Virus record (IMG/VR): IMGVR_UViG_3300044530_001486
Span: 1 to 23,342 of that record
DNA from: a virus
DNA: 23,342 bases
Strand: one strand, 5' to 3'
The notes beneath the pieces are model-generated. The model saw only the letters and a program-made list of their open reading frames with translations. It was not told the origin of the DNA and ran no database searches. Shown here piece after piece: positions 7,249 to 13,771 of the stretch (positions are counted from its first letter, which is position 1; every line of letters starts with the position of its first letter). The translations under genes and the position numbers were made by a program.

Positions 7249-7806
7249 TCATCTATCTGAATTTGGTGGTCTTTCAACAAGAGGGCTATTGTCAACCGTG
7301 CCCGCTGGAGCCTCGATTGGAACCCACGCACGGGAGTATGTGTGTTCAGATATTTTTCTTGTCTTGATGATTGACGCCTCAAGCATAACCTCTAGCTCAT
7401 CTGTCTTCATGCATAAAAGGGTATCAAAATCATGGCGGTCATACTTCCCTGACTGCTTTAACTTCCGAACAATATTCGAAATCTTTTTTGCAACCAGAGT
7501 CCCACGACCCCGATTGAAGCGTAGGTGCATCATCATTGCTGTGAGCCCATCGCAATCATGCTCAATGACTGGAATCATGTCTCCGTGCGCATCGGCAATT
7601 CTGGAAACATTTAAAAATAGAAGGAGTCTTTCGCTGCCATCGATTACTTCTTTGGTCGAGGCACGAACGTGGATTGGTTCAATGAACCCAAACTCCATGA
7701 GTGAAGCGGACAGAACAAGCAGGTCCGGGCGAAGTATGTATGTTGCCTTCCATTCCGGAATCTTCAAGTCGCTGGCTTTGACGTAGTTAATATTCAATTG
7801 TTTCAT
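7249..7806 (-). CDS. ParB-like (IbrB-like) protein
   Basis: A 185-residue protein with a short N-terminal ParB/Srx-fold domain. After an ILRPDLLVLSASLMEFGFIEPIHVR helix-strand section (residues about 24-48) comes VIDGSERLLLF (residues 54-64), the ParB box that binds nucleotide. The C-terminal half is helical and not recognised. Its start overlaps the end of the PP-loop ATPase gene by 20 nt, with AGAGGA as Shine-Dalgarno, so the two are coupled. This pairing of a PAPS-reductase-like protein with a small ParB-like protein matches the IbrA/IbrB pair known from Escherichia coli. The biochemical activity of IbrB is not established, so no reaction is claimed. Confidence 0.75.
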   Translation of the reverse strand: MKQLNINYVKASDLKIPEWKATYILRPDLLVLSASLMEFGFIEPIHVRASTKEVIDGSERLLLFLNVSRIADAHGDMIPVIEHDCDGLTAMMMHLRFNRGRGTLVAKKISNIVRKLKQSGKYDRHDFDTLLCMKTDELEVMLEASIIKTRKISEHTYSRAWVPIEAPAGTVDNSPLVERPPNSDR

Positions 7807-8932
7807 TTTGTTCCTCTGTTATTTCAATCATTCTTACGGCATGAGCCTTTGTCTTTGGACCAACTGGTGTTGGGGAGTTCGAGTCAAACTGATTGAGCAG
7901 TAGCGTTCTTATTAAGTAGTTGAGTGGATAGCCGCTTGGGTCTATTGCGCGCTTCTGCCTAAACTTTGAGACGAATGTTCTTGCCGAACGTGCTGCTTCT
8001 TCTCCAAGAATGAAATCGTTAATAAAGTTTGATGCGCCTTCAAACCCGTCGTCTGCGTATCTTGAAATCAACTTTTCAACATCGAAGTCTTTCCATATTC
8101 TTCGCTGAGCATCAATATGGGGGAAGCATTCAACAAGTCTGTCGTAGAACTCTGGTTCTGTTGCCACAACGTCCCCAATTCTTCTGATTGCAATTGAGTG
8201 GAGTGGGATGCCGACTCTTGTATTACTACCAGTCAATGCTGCAAGGTCGTAGTACTCGCAATATTCAGAACCATGTTCTTCGACTATAAACTTGAAAACA
8301 TCATCTGTGTTCCAGTCGTAAATAACCTTTGCAAACTTAAGCGGTATTCCTCTTTTGAGTTTGTATGGAGTAACGATGTAGTTCTCATGTAGTTTCTGAA
8401 CAATGGACCGATAGCGAACCATTGACTCACTGGCACGAACGCCAGTAATGAACGCGACGTTGCCAACCTTGCCCTGCATTGTGTAGTAGTCGGTTTGCTC
8501 TGGAAGCGACATAGACGGATTAAGCCCAAAGGTCTGGGCGCTTATTGCCCATGGTGGCATGTCTCTCACCCATTTTCCCTCGCTGCCACGGACACCTCCC
8601 CACAGAAGGATTCTTTCACGCCTTCCGAGAACCCACACCTCGGCGATGAATGGAAGGCAATACCACTCCATATCCACCCAGTCGTAGTTTCTTACCCGCT
8701 CAACATATTCAATGGTCTTTGGACTGACCATCTCTTCGTCTCTAAAGATAACCTTTACTGGTCCAAGCCCGCGCTCTTCGTGAACTTCCTTTGCCAGCAA
8801 GAGAGCAGCAGTTGAGTCTTTCCCACCAGAGAACTGTACGCATACCGTATCGAACTGGTCATAAACGTGTCTAATTCTTTGGCGCGCAGCATCTACACAC
8901 GAGATGTTCAAAAACATTCTTTGTCGGGTCAT
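7787..8932 (-). CDS. IbrA-like PP-loop ATPase (PAPS reductase family)
   Basis: A 381-residue protein with the PP-loop SGGKDS at residues 35-40 in a CVQFSGGKDSTAALLLA context, followed by VKVIFRDEEMVSPKTIEYVE and KWVRDMPPW. This layout is that of the IbrA branch of the PAPS reductase/adenine-nucleotide alpha-hydrolase superfamily: ATP is used to activate a substrate by adenylylation. The ECGLH motif of true PAPS reductase (CysH) is absent, so a simple sulfate-assimilation role is unlikely. A conserved FITGVRASES section (about residue 160) and a long C-terminal region follow. The start overlaps the upstream ParB-like gene by ATGA, and the stop lies 20 nt inside the next ParB-like gene, giving a ParB-IbrA-ParB run. 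Substrate unknown. Confidence 0.85.
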   Translation of the reverse strand: MTRQRMFLNISCVDAARQRIRHVYDQFDTVCVQFSGGKDSTAALLLAKEVHEERGLGPVKVIFRDEEMVSPKTIEYVERVRNYDWVDMEWYCLPFIAEVWVLGRRERILLWGGVRGSEGKWVRDMPPWAISAQTFGLNPSMSLPEQTDYYTMQGKVGNVAFITGVRASESMVRYRSIVQKLHENYIVTPYKLKRGIPLKFAKVIYDWNTDDVFKFIVEEHGSEYCEYYDLAALTGSNTRVGIPLHSIAIRRIGDVVATEPEFYDRLVECFPHIDAQRRIWKDFDVEKLISRYADDGFEGASNFINDFILGEEAARSARTFVSKFRQKRAIDPSGYPLNYLIRTLLLNQFDSNSPTPVGPKTKAHAVRMIEITEEQNETIEY

Positions 8933-9723
8933 GGCATGTGTGGGTCAATAAAGTTGATTAACTTTTCTGCCGTTGTGTCGCCATCTACGGCCGGGTCGGA
9001 GCGAAGCCACTTTATGAATTTATACCACTGTGCTTGCTGGTCTGCGTTGTCAAAAACAATTGTGTACTGAACGGCTGCTTGCGGTGCGGAGCCAGGAACG
9101 GCAATGGTTGAGCCACGAGTAGCAATATCAGAATGGTCGAGGTTTGAGTTGGCAACTATTCTATTTTCGCCAGAATCATCTCTTTGAACCATTCCCTTTA
9201 TTGAGTCAACAGCATCGTCAAAAACCTTTTGCTCCGCGGCCTCTTCCTTGGTCTGTGGAATCTCTTCGTTTCCATTGTCAGCTCTCGCCTGCTCAATTAT
9301 CATGTCGCTCTCCATCGACGCGAGCTCAAACTCATCCCATCCCAATCCATCAAGCAGGTCTGGGTAATATTCGCTAATTTCAAGAAGCATGTCTGTTAGC
9401 AATTCTGGCTCGGTATAGCCAAGCTCCATAGTCCTGTTATCGGCAAGCGCAAAAGCAATTGCTTTCTTGTCGTCAGCCTCTAGGAATATAACTGCAATCT
9501 GTTCCCACCCAAGATTGACCGCTGCTTCAAGTTGGTGGTTTCCTGCAATAACAGTCGCAGTTCCATCTTCATTTTTCTTAGCGACGATTGGCTTTACCTG
9601 ACCAAACTCCGTATATGAAGCCATAATCGCTTCAACATTCCCTATTCGCGGATTCCCCTCAAGGTAGTCAAGCGTGTCTATGTCAACAGCAAGCGATTTC
9701 AAAGAAGGATGTATCCCGCTCAT
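8929..9723 (-). CDS. ParB-like nuclease-domain protein (larger)
   Basis: A 264-residue protein. The N-terminal 100 residues are a clear ParB/Srx domain: LDYLEGNPRIGNVEAI, FGQVKPIVAKK, then VIAGNHQLEAAVNLGW (residues 58-73) and AFALADNRTMELG (90-102). This version is common in phages beside DNA methyltransferases or packaging genes. The middle section is acidic and probably disordered (EEIPQTKEEAAEQ), and the C-terminal 60 residues form a small alpha/beta part (QYTIVFDNADQQAQWYKFIK) seen in related phage ParB proteins. ATGA overlaps on both sides couple it to the coiled-coil gene and the IbrA-like gene. Binding or nuclease activity cannot be read from the sequence. Confidence 0.85.
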   Translation of the reverse strand: MSGIHPSLKSLAVDIDTLDYLEGNPRIGNVEAIMASYTEFGQVKPIVAKKNEDGTATVIAGNHQLEAAVNLGWEQIAVIFLEADDKKAIAFALADNRTMELGYTEPELLTDMLLEISEYYPDLLDGLGWDEFELASMESDMIIEQARADNGNEEIPQTKEEAAEQKVFDDAVDSIKGMVQRDDSGENRIVANSNLDHSDIATRGSTIAVPGSAPQAAVQYTIVFDNADQQAQWYKFIKWLRSDPAVDGDTTAEKLINFIDPHMP

Positions 9724-10055
9724 ACCTGTGCTCGCACGTTTGCATTAAGTGTCCGCATCGCATCGATTGATGTTCGCAAAGACAACAGTGCTTCTCTTTT
9801 GGTTTTAACAAGAGCCTCTGCAATCTTGTATTCGTAATTGACGTCATCAAGTTTGTAGTCAGCCCAAGCCTCACGCTCTTTAATTGAGCCAGAACGAGCA
9901 AGATATTCCTTTGCCCAGTTCGACTTGTATCTCGCTTCTTTCTTTGCCGCCTCAACGGCGAGGACCTCAAATGCTTCAGTTTCTTTTTCTAACTCTCCAA
10001 GGAGTCGAAGCATTTCTTGTTCGATTTCGATTTGGCTAATAGGTGCGCTTCTCAT
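9720..10055 (-). CDS. Small coiled-coil phage protein, function unknown
   Basis: A 111-residue protein, starting at ATG 10055. A longer reading frame begins at 10124, but 10055 is preferred: it forms an ATGA overlap with the RuvC stop and has AAAGGA upstream. The sequence is almost entirely helical and charged, with heptad-like stretches (EMLRLLGELEKETEAFEVLAVEAAKKEARY; KIAEALVKTKREALLSLRTSIDAMRTLNANVRAQV), so a coiled coil is expected. Ends of the type LRT…R.L.A..RA occur in small phage proteins found near recombination genes in actinophages, as far as I recall. No catalytic residues are visible. Its place between the resolvase and the ParB-like gene suggests DNA metabolism. Confidence 0.75.
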   Translation of the reverse strand: MRSAPISQIEIEQEMLRLLGELEKETEAFEVLAVEAAKKEARYKSNWAKEYLARSGSIKEREAWADYKLDDVNYEYKIAEALVKTKREALLSLRTSIDAMRTLNANVRAQV

Positions 10056-10582
10056 GTTTTTCCTTTCGCTTGTAGTGCGCTCCAATCTACTTTGTCCAGA
10101 GCGGACATATTCGTTGCTGGCCAAGAAAATCTAGGTTTTCCTGTAAAGGCAAGAGCCATCTCTTCAAGAATCCATGCGTCACATTTGTCATCCGCCCCCG
10201 GGTTCCCCCATGTGATTCCGGTCTTGGCGGAAATAGCAGAGATAACTTCGTTTTTTGATGCATTACCTTTGCCGGTGGCAAACTTGGCCCTGCACGTTGG
10301 GGGTATCTCTACGAACGGCACGCCCAATTCAAACAGACAGAGCCGTACGACTCCACCAAGCTCGCCAATGGAGAAAGCCTGTCCGCTACGGGAAGCAAAG
10401 GAGTAACCCTCTACGATGACAACATCTATATCATTTTCCAAAACTATTTTTTTAATTGTTTCAGAAATTGTTTTAAGCCTCTGAACTCCCCGTTCACTAG
10501 TTGATATAACACCTGTATTTCCGTCGTGAGAATACCCAGTGGACGTCAGGGAAAGGTCAAGCCCAAGCAGATTGATATTCAC
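10052..10582 (-). CDS. RuvC-like Holliday junction resolvase
   Basis: A 176-residue protein with an RNase H fold. The first strand LLGLDLSLTSTGY carries catalytic D9; VVIVEGYSF carries E58; and NPGADDKCDAWILEEMA carries D132 and D135. These four acidic residues are the RuvC active site. It would cut branched DNA made during recombination or before packaging. The start is GTG at 10582, as an in-frame stop lies shortly upstream and no ATG is available; the Shine-Dalgarno is poor. A strong minus-strand terminator ends 27 bp upstream, so expression of this operon may depend on reading through it. It is the first gene of the operon down to 7249. Confidence 0.9.
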   Translation of the reverse strand: MNINLLGLDLSLTSTGYSHDGNTGVISTSERGVQRLKTISETIKKIVLENDIDVVIVEGYSFASRSGQAFSIGELGGVVRLCLFELGVPFVEIPPTCRAKFATGKGNASKNEVISAISAKTGITWGNPGADDKCDAWILEEMALAFTGKPRFSWPATNMSALDKVDWSALQAKGKT

Positions 10583-10599
10583 GGACAGATACTAATCCA

Positions 10600-10740
10600 T
10601 AAAAGCAAAAACCCGCCGAACACCTAGCCGGTTCAGCGGGTTTGTCGAGCGACACAGGTGGCGTGCAGTCGAGTCTTCGATTTGCCGTAGCTTTCGCCAC
10701 TAGACCTTTTGACCACCTGCCCTTCTTCCACTCGGAGGAG
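10600..10740 (-). ncRNA. Candidate structured RNA with intrinsic terminator (RNA-B)
   Basis: No credible gene is seen here. On the minus strand an 8-bp helix (10713-10720 with 10654-10661, CAGGTGG/CCACCTG plus a GU pair) encloses a GNRA-capped hairpin (10687-10700, GTGGC-GAAA-GCTAC) and a small hairpin (10669-10680). A strong terminator stem follows (10609-10643), then TTTTTGCTTTT. The GU pairs in three of the helices are possible only on the minus strand; the plus strand would give A-C clashes. This fixes the direction. It is either a small RNA or a leader that controls RuvC. It does not fit a tRNA: the would-be T arm does not pair. No known family was recognised. Confidence 0.5.
10601..10643 (-). 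terminator. Intrinsic terminator between RNA-B and RuvC gene
   Basis: Minus-strand stem of 13 pairs with one GU: AAACCCGCTGAAC with GTTCGGCGGGTTT, a 9-nt loop, then T-rich sequence TTTTTGCTTTT. It lies 27 bp before the GTG of the resolvase gene. Confidence 0.75.
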
Positions 10741-10765
10741 ATGTTGGCTAGATGAAAAAAGAGTA

Positions 10766-10825
10766 ACACTATTTATTAAAGCTAAATAGTAAAGCATTTA
10801 TTATTAAAAATTAAGTAGATAGTGT
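10766..10825. repeat. AT-rich nested inverted repeats
   Basis: ACTATTTA and TAAATAGT (10768-10775 and 10783-10790) form an 8-bp inverted repeat with 7-nt loop, and ACACTAT/ATAGTGT (10766-10772 and 10819-10825) a wider one. The segment is almost all A and T and separates the two candidate RNAs. It could be a regulator site, a promoter region for RNA-B or an unwinding element; nothing decides between these. Confidence 0.35.
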
Positions 10826-10831
10826 CGAACA

Positions 10832-10918
10832 TGCAAAAGCCGAGTGAGTCTCCCCACCCGACTTTCGCACCTATAACGGTCCTAAGGATTACAACAATAC
10901 ACGGGCGATAAATACTGA
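10832..10918 (-). ncRNA. Candidate small RNA with 17-nt antisense to 23S rRNA (RNA-A)
   Basis: On the minus strand a hairpin of 11 pairs (AAAGTCGGGTG at 10865-10855 with CACTCGGCTTT at 10846-10836, two GU pairs) ends in a short TTTT. Upstream of it the minus strand carries the exact complement of CTATAACGGTCCTAAGG (10871-10887). That 17-mer is the core of the I-CeuI recognition site, a highly conserved 23S rRNA segment around helix 69-71. The GU pairs are possible only on the minus strand. A weak promoter (AAATAA-N17-TACAAT) lies near 10925-10955. The rRNA-like part is not predicted to fold on itself, so it could be free to pair. Existence and target are inference. Confidence 0.4.
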
Positions 10919-10952
10919 AAGTGTTAATTGTAAACAAATTTTTTTATAGTTA

Positions 10953-10981
10953 TTTAAAAATGAAATTTGGCGATGTATACT
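10953..10981 (+). promoter_or_regulatory. Candidate promoter for the plus-strand gene at 11014
   Basis: TTTAAA, 17 bases, then TATACT (10976-10981). The -10 has five of six consensus bases and is directly preceded by TG. The start would be near 10988, leaving a leader of about 25 nt with AGGAG at 11004-11008. Confidence 0.5.
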
Positions 10982-11013
10982 TTTTTCGTACCCAATTCAA
11001 TACAGGAGAAAAA

Positions 11014-11370
11014 ATGTCAACAGCATCACTCGCCCCAACAACCATCACAATGAACATTGCTGGTGGACTCTCAACATCCAGCATCGTTACAATGGCTATG
11101 CCGTTTGCTGGTTCTGTCACCGGCGCTTACGTAGCCGTAACCACAGCCCCAGTTGGTTCCGCTCTTACAGCAGACCTGAAGATTGGCTCTAACGTCGCAG
11201 CAGCGTTCTCGATTGCTGCCGCTGGAACTTCAGATGAAGGAACACTTTCGGCTCAAGCATCAAACCTTTACTTCACAAAAGGTGCTCTCGTTAGTCTTGA
11301 TGTGTCGGCCGTCGGTTCAAGCACTGCTGGCTCGAACATGACAGTTGCTTTCACTGTAGTTGAAGGCTAA
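11014..11370 (+). CDS. Small beta-rich virion protein candidate (decoration or fibre type)
   Basis: A 118-residue protein rich in Ala, Ser, Thr, Gly and Val with almost no charge. Alternating strands (TITMNIAGGL, SIVTMAMPFAGSVTGAYVAV, LTADLKIGSNVAAAFSIAA, ALVSLDVSAVGSSTAGSNMTVAFTVVEG) suggest a beta sandwich. Proteins with the pattern 'G.V.GAYv.v..AP.GS.LTaD' followed by 'vGSstaGs.lTV' are common in phage structural regions, probably as decoration or fibre proteins; this is from memory and not a firm family. ATG 11014 is chosen over 10921 because AGGAG lies 5 bases before it and the promoter lies between the two. The gene stands alone in reverse to its neighbours with its own promoter and terminator, so high independent expression is likely. 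Confidence 0.75.
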   Translation: MSTASLAPTTITMNIAGGLSTSSIVTMAMPFAGSVTGAYVAVTTAPVGSALTADLKIGSNVAAAFSIAAAGTSDEGTLSAQASNLYFTKGALVSLDVSAVGSSTAGSNMTVAFTVVEG

Positions 11371-11391
11371 TTAGACTTTCTAGTAAATAAG

Positions 11392-11425
11392 GCACCCCAT
11401 TCATTCTGGATGGGGTGCTTTTTTT
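11392..11425 (+). terminator. Strong intrinsic terminator after the 11014 gene
   Basis: GCACCCCATTC pairs with GGATGGGGTGC over 11 pairs (one GU), with a 5-nt loop, followed by seven T. It separates this plus-strand gene from the converging minus-strand HNH gene that ends at 11436. Confidence 0.9.
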
Positions 11426-11435
11426 ATGTCAAAAA

Positions 11436-11792
11436 TCAACGTTCCCAGCTGTGTTTTGCTAAACCCAAATCAAAAGCAAGTTGTGGATAGTTGCCAATCC
11501 TGGTGTGACATGGTCTGCAGACTGCGAGAACATTTTCTTCGTCAAGTATCGAGCCACCCTGTGAGCGACGAATTATTTCGTGGACGTCCATGCTGTTGTT
11601 TTGGATAAAAGTCACCTTCTCGTCATGCTGTGCAAAAACTTTACAAGCCTGACAGAACGGTCTCTCATTAAGAATCTTTTCTACAAATGGACGCCGTAGT
11701 TCATAAAGCCCAGATTGCTTTTCGCTTCTTTTTTTTATTGGGCCACCGCGCTTGGGCGGCTTGCCTCTTTTGATTGGCTTTCTAGGCTTCAC
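11436..11792 (-). CDS. HNH endonuclease
   Basis: A 118-residue protein. The N-terminal 25 residues are strongly basic (KPRKPIKRGKPPKRGG…KKR), typical of small phage HNH proteins. A zinc site is formed by C47 and C50 (FCQAC) and C92 and C95 (CRPCH), and the catalytic HNH core is seen as MDVHEIIRRSQGG (D69, H71, E72), N87 and H96. It would nick or cut DNA; related small HNH proteins act in genome packaging beside terminase, or as homing enzymes. The start is GTG at 11792, five bases after the upstream stop, with only a weak Shine-Dalgarno (CAGG). As last gene of the minus operon led by terminase, a packaging or recombination role fits best. Confidence 0.88.
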   Translation of the reverse strand: MKPRKPIKRGKPPKRGGPIKKRSEKQSGLYELRRPFVEKILNERPFCQACKVFAQHDEKVTFIQNNSMDVHEIIRRSQGGSILDEENVLAVCRPCHTRIGNYPQLAFDLGLAKHSWER

Positions 11793-11797
11793 CTGAA

Positions 11798-12307
11798 CTA
11801 GAGATTCTCAACATCAATCTGGTCAAACTCCCACTTGCTTTCAAGGGTTGCCCAGAGAGCCCTGTCGATTGATGTTTCTTCAAGGTCGTAGTCCCTCAAC
11901 ATCGCACGATGGGTAGCTATTGCCCTCTTGTAAAAATCGACCTGCTCCCACCCGTCTGAGGATATTTCATCACCAGTTTCAATCATCGCTGCCACTTCGT
12001 CGAGACGTTTATCAACGTGAAATTTAAACCTGCTGACCTTTTTTAGCTTTGAGTCATACGCTGCTCTTGCCTCGATTGCCAGCCTATTTCCGTCTCTTCC
12101 GAGTGCGGTATATCTAGCGTCATCGGCTTGGGCATCATAGTCTATTTCGTCAATTTGTTCTTTAAGATTTTCAGAAAGGAATAAAAGTGCGTCTTTCCAT
12201 CTATCCCAGTTTTCTTTATCCATTAATTGTTTTTTGTGAAGCGGAGAAAGTTTGTTTTTTACTTCCTCAGCAACCATCCGCGCAAATGCGTCATCGTTGA
12301 GCATCAT
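11798..12307 (-). CDS. Conserved-type phage protein of unknown function
   Basis: A 169-residue acidic helical protein with no recognised domain. ATG 12307 is chosen: it overlaps the stop of the Cas4-like gene as TAATG and has GGAG six to nine bases upstream. A longer frame from 12328 lacks a Shine-Dalgarno. The sequence starts MMLNDDAFARMVAEEVKNKLSP; it has several amphipathic helices (WKDALLFLSENLKEQIDEIDYDAQ; DKRLDEVAAMIETGDEIS) and C-terminal acidic helix. Helices rich in Arg/Glu/Asp pairs suggest protein-protein contacts. Its position between a RecB-like nuclease and an HNH enzyme suggests DNA metabolism, but no function is claimed. Confidence 0.8.
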   Translation of the reverse strand: MMLNDDAFARMVAEEVKNKLSPLHKKQLMDKENWDRWKDALLFLSENLKEQIDEIDYDAQADDARYTALGRDGNRLAIEARAAYDSKLKKVSRFKFHVDKRLDEVAAMIETGDEISSDGWEQVDFYKRAIATHRAMLRDYDLEETSIDRALWATLESKWEFDQIDVENL

Positions 12308-13113
12308 TATCTTCTCCATGCTGGGCATATACGTTTATAACTACAAAAATTGCATAGAAATGATGTCTTTGGCTCAAACTCACCAGTTCTACATTTTTCA
12401 TCTATCTGCGATTTTGTTTCTTGAATCATTTCTTCAAGTTTTACTATTTCGGAATGAGTAACTTCTCGTGTTAGCTTCACTCCCTCCTTGAGGTACAAAA
12501 GTTCAACCTTGTCGACATCACCGACTCCGAGATTGATGAGAAGTTTTGCATAGATTAGGAGTTGAGAAAACTTTTCATCCAGGTCATACTTTGGTGTCTT
12601 GCCTGTTTTATAGTCGCTTACGGTTAGTGACATTTTGCCGTCAGTCTGACTGTATCTATCTATAAAGCCGCGAAGTCTCACGCCCGCTATCTCACCGTTT
12701 AGTTCGTATTCAAGGCCTGTCGGCTCAAGTTTCTGTGGGTCTTCTAGGTTCCATAAATTCTCAACACAAAACCAGGCAGCCCAACGAAATTTGTTTAACG
12801 CCTCAGAATCACTTGATGAAGTTATTTTGTAAGTAACCTTAAATCCGTCAACAACTTTAAGTGCTTCTTCTTCCCACTTATCGTCCCATATCTGTTTTGC
12901 CAGTGGACGACAGTTTGCGATAGTTCGCAATTCTGCTGGAAGTTTGTACATCTCTTCGAGAATGTCGTGAACAAAATTGCCCAATACCGCCCAATGGTTT
13001 GACGGGTCGGGTATTAGGTCAATCTTGTTGAACTTAAACTTCTGCGGGCACTGTTTAAATGTGCCAATTGAAGATGGCGACAGGTAGTCAGGAGCCTTCA
13101 GCTCACTCGGCAT
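12307..13113 (-). CDS. Cas4/RecB-like PD-(D/E)XK exonuclease with Fe-S cysteines
   Basis: A 268-residue protein. It starts with LSPSSIGTFKQCPQKFKFNKI (C22), the usual RecB/Cas4 opening, then FVHDILEEMY, RGFIDRYSQ…, and the nuclease core VSDYKTGK (D and K of the PD-(D/E)XK site near residue 170). Three cysteines at the end, C254, C257 and C263 (LCNFCSYKRIC), together with C22 give the four ligands of the Cas4-type 4Fe-4S cluster. It would resect DNA ends to make single strands for the annealing protein encoded just upstream at 13103. This exonuclease-plus-annealase pair is a common phage recombination system. The start overlaps the upstream gene by 11 nt. Confidence 0.9.
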   Translation of the reverse strand: MPSELKAPDYLSPSSIGTFKQCPQKFKFNKIDLIPDPSNHWAVLGNFVHDILEEMYKLPAELRTIANCRPLAKQIWDDKWEEEALKVVDGFKVTYKITSSSDSEALNKFRWAAWFCVENLWNLEDPQKLEPTGLEYELNGEIAGVRLRGFIDRYSQTDGKMSLTVSDYKTGKTPKYDLDEKFSQLLIYAKLLINLGVGDVDKVELLYLKEGVKLTREVTHSEIVKLEEMIQETKSQIDEKCRTGEFEPKTSFLCNFCSYKRICPAWRR

Positions 13114-13771
13114 CTACAACCACATACTCCCCACCGAATGAAAGCCTTGTAGCTTCTGCGATGAGCTTGTCTAGGGCATCTTCGCCAACAGTCTCCCGCT
13201 TTGGTTTTGGCTGTCCGTTGCTATACATGCTCCAGTATTCGTTGAGCTTTTCTCTTTTTTCTGAAGAGAGATTTTTTGCGATTCCCATGAAAGAATCCCA
13301 TTTTGTTGAAACTTCAGGTGTCACTCGCGCCTCTGCTTCCATCTCGCTGTCCATGGCTTGTTCTATCTCGATTGCATCTTCGCTCCGTGCGAGATATAGA
13401 CCAACACCAAGTGTTTGGACTGCCTTCTTAAGTGCATCAGAGACTGCGCCTTTTACTTCATCGCCAATGTCTACAGGTTCGCCCTGCTTGTTGATTTTAA
13501 TTTTCTGTCCACCAACACCATCTCGGTGAACGGTTTCACCGTTAATCTTTGCTTGAAGCTGAATATGAGCAACAATCGACGTTCCGAGTTGTTGCCAACT
13601 ATGAACCGTGAAAGACCAGTTCTCAACGCCAAGAACTTTGTTCATTCGGTTGATTACCTCGCTGACCGGAATATAAATAAGGTTGGCTCCACCCTTATTA
13701 AGTCGTTTTTCCATCTCTGCTGGAAATGGCTCTGACAGGGATTGATAGGTGTTATTGATTGTCATTTGCAT
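13103..13771 (-). CDS. Rad52/Sak-like single-strand annealing protein
   Basis: A 222-residue protein. The core LIYIPVSEVINRMNKVLGVENWSFTV, then HIQLQAKINGETVHRDGVGG and the signature GDEVKGAVSDALKKAVQTLGVGLYL (residues about 97-122) are those of the Rad52/22 family of recombination mediators; the 'KgAvsDALKkA…LG.gLYL' part is diagnostic. The C-terminal 90 residues are acidic and variable. It would bind single-stranded DNA and anneal strands, working with the Cas4-like exonuclease. Either ATG 13771 or the second ATG at 13765 could be the start; GGG in AAAGGGC is better spaced for 13765. It overlaps the upstream gene by 20 nt. Confidence 0.88.
   Translation of the reverse strand: MQMTINNTYQSLSEPFPAEMEKRLNKGGANLIYIPVSEVINRMNKVLGVENWSFTVHSWQQLGTSIVAHIQLQAKINGETVHRDGVGGQKIKINKQGEPVDIGDEVKGAVSDALKKAVQTLGVGLYLARSEDAIEIEQAMDSEMEAEARVTPEVSTKWDSFMGIAKNLSSEKREKLNEYWSMYSNGQPKPKRETVGEDALDKLIAEATRLSFGGEYVVVDAE

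Noticed and set aside
7025-7786. 253-residue plus-strand reading frame
   Set aside because: It lies opposite the ParB-like and H1-like genes, which have clear motifs; the frame has no start signal.
7787-8932. Auxiliary metabolic PAPS reductase (CysH) or DndC phosphorothioation enzyme
   Set aside because: The ECGLH motif of CysH is missing, and there are no DndB, DndD or DndE neighbours. The ParB partner points to the IbrA group.
10055-10124. Longer N-terminus for the coiled-coil gene
   Set aside because: It would overlap the resolvase gene by 73 nt; the ATGA overlap at 10055 with AAAGGA upstream is better.
10640-10725. tRNA on the minus strand in RNA-B
   Set aside because: The outer helix looks like an acceptor stem, but the enclosed length is about 65 nt, the T arm does not pair and no CCA-side layout is present.
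10557-10769. 70-residue minus-strand reading frame over RNA-B
   Set aside because: It has no Shine-Dalgarno, runs through the terminator hairpin, and shows no protein-like pattern.
10860-10900. I-CeuI-type homing endonuclease target or 23S rRNA gene fragment
   Set aside because: Only 17 nt match; the flanks of the rRNA and the other half of helix 69 are missing, and no LAGLIDADG enzyme or intron is present. The nearby HNH gene does not belong to that enzyme class.
10921-11013. Longer N-terminus for the 11014 gene
   Set aside because: The frame from 10921 has no Shine-Dalgarno, and the best promoter -10 lies inside it.
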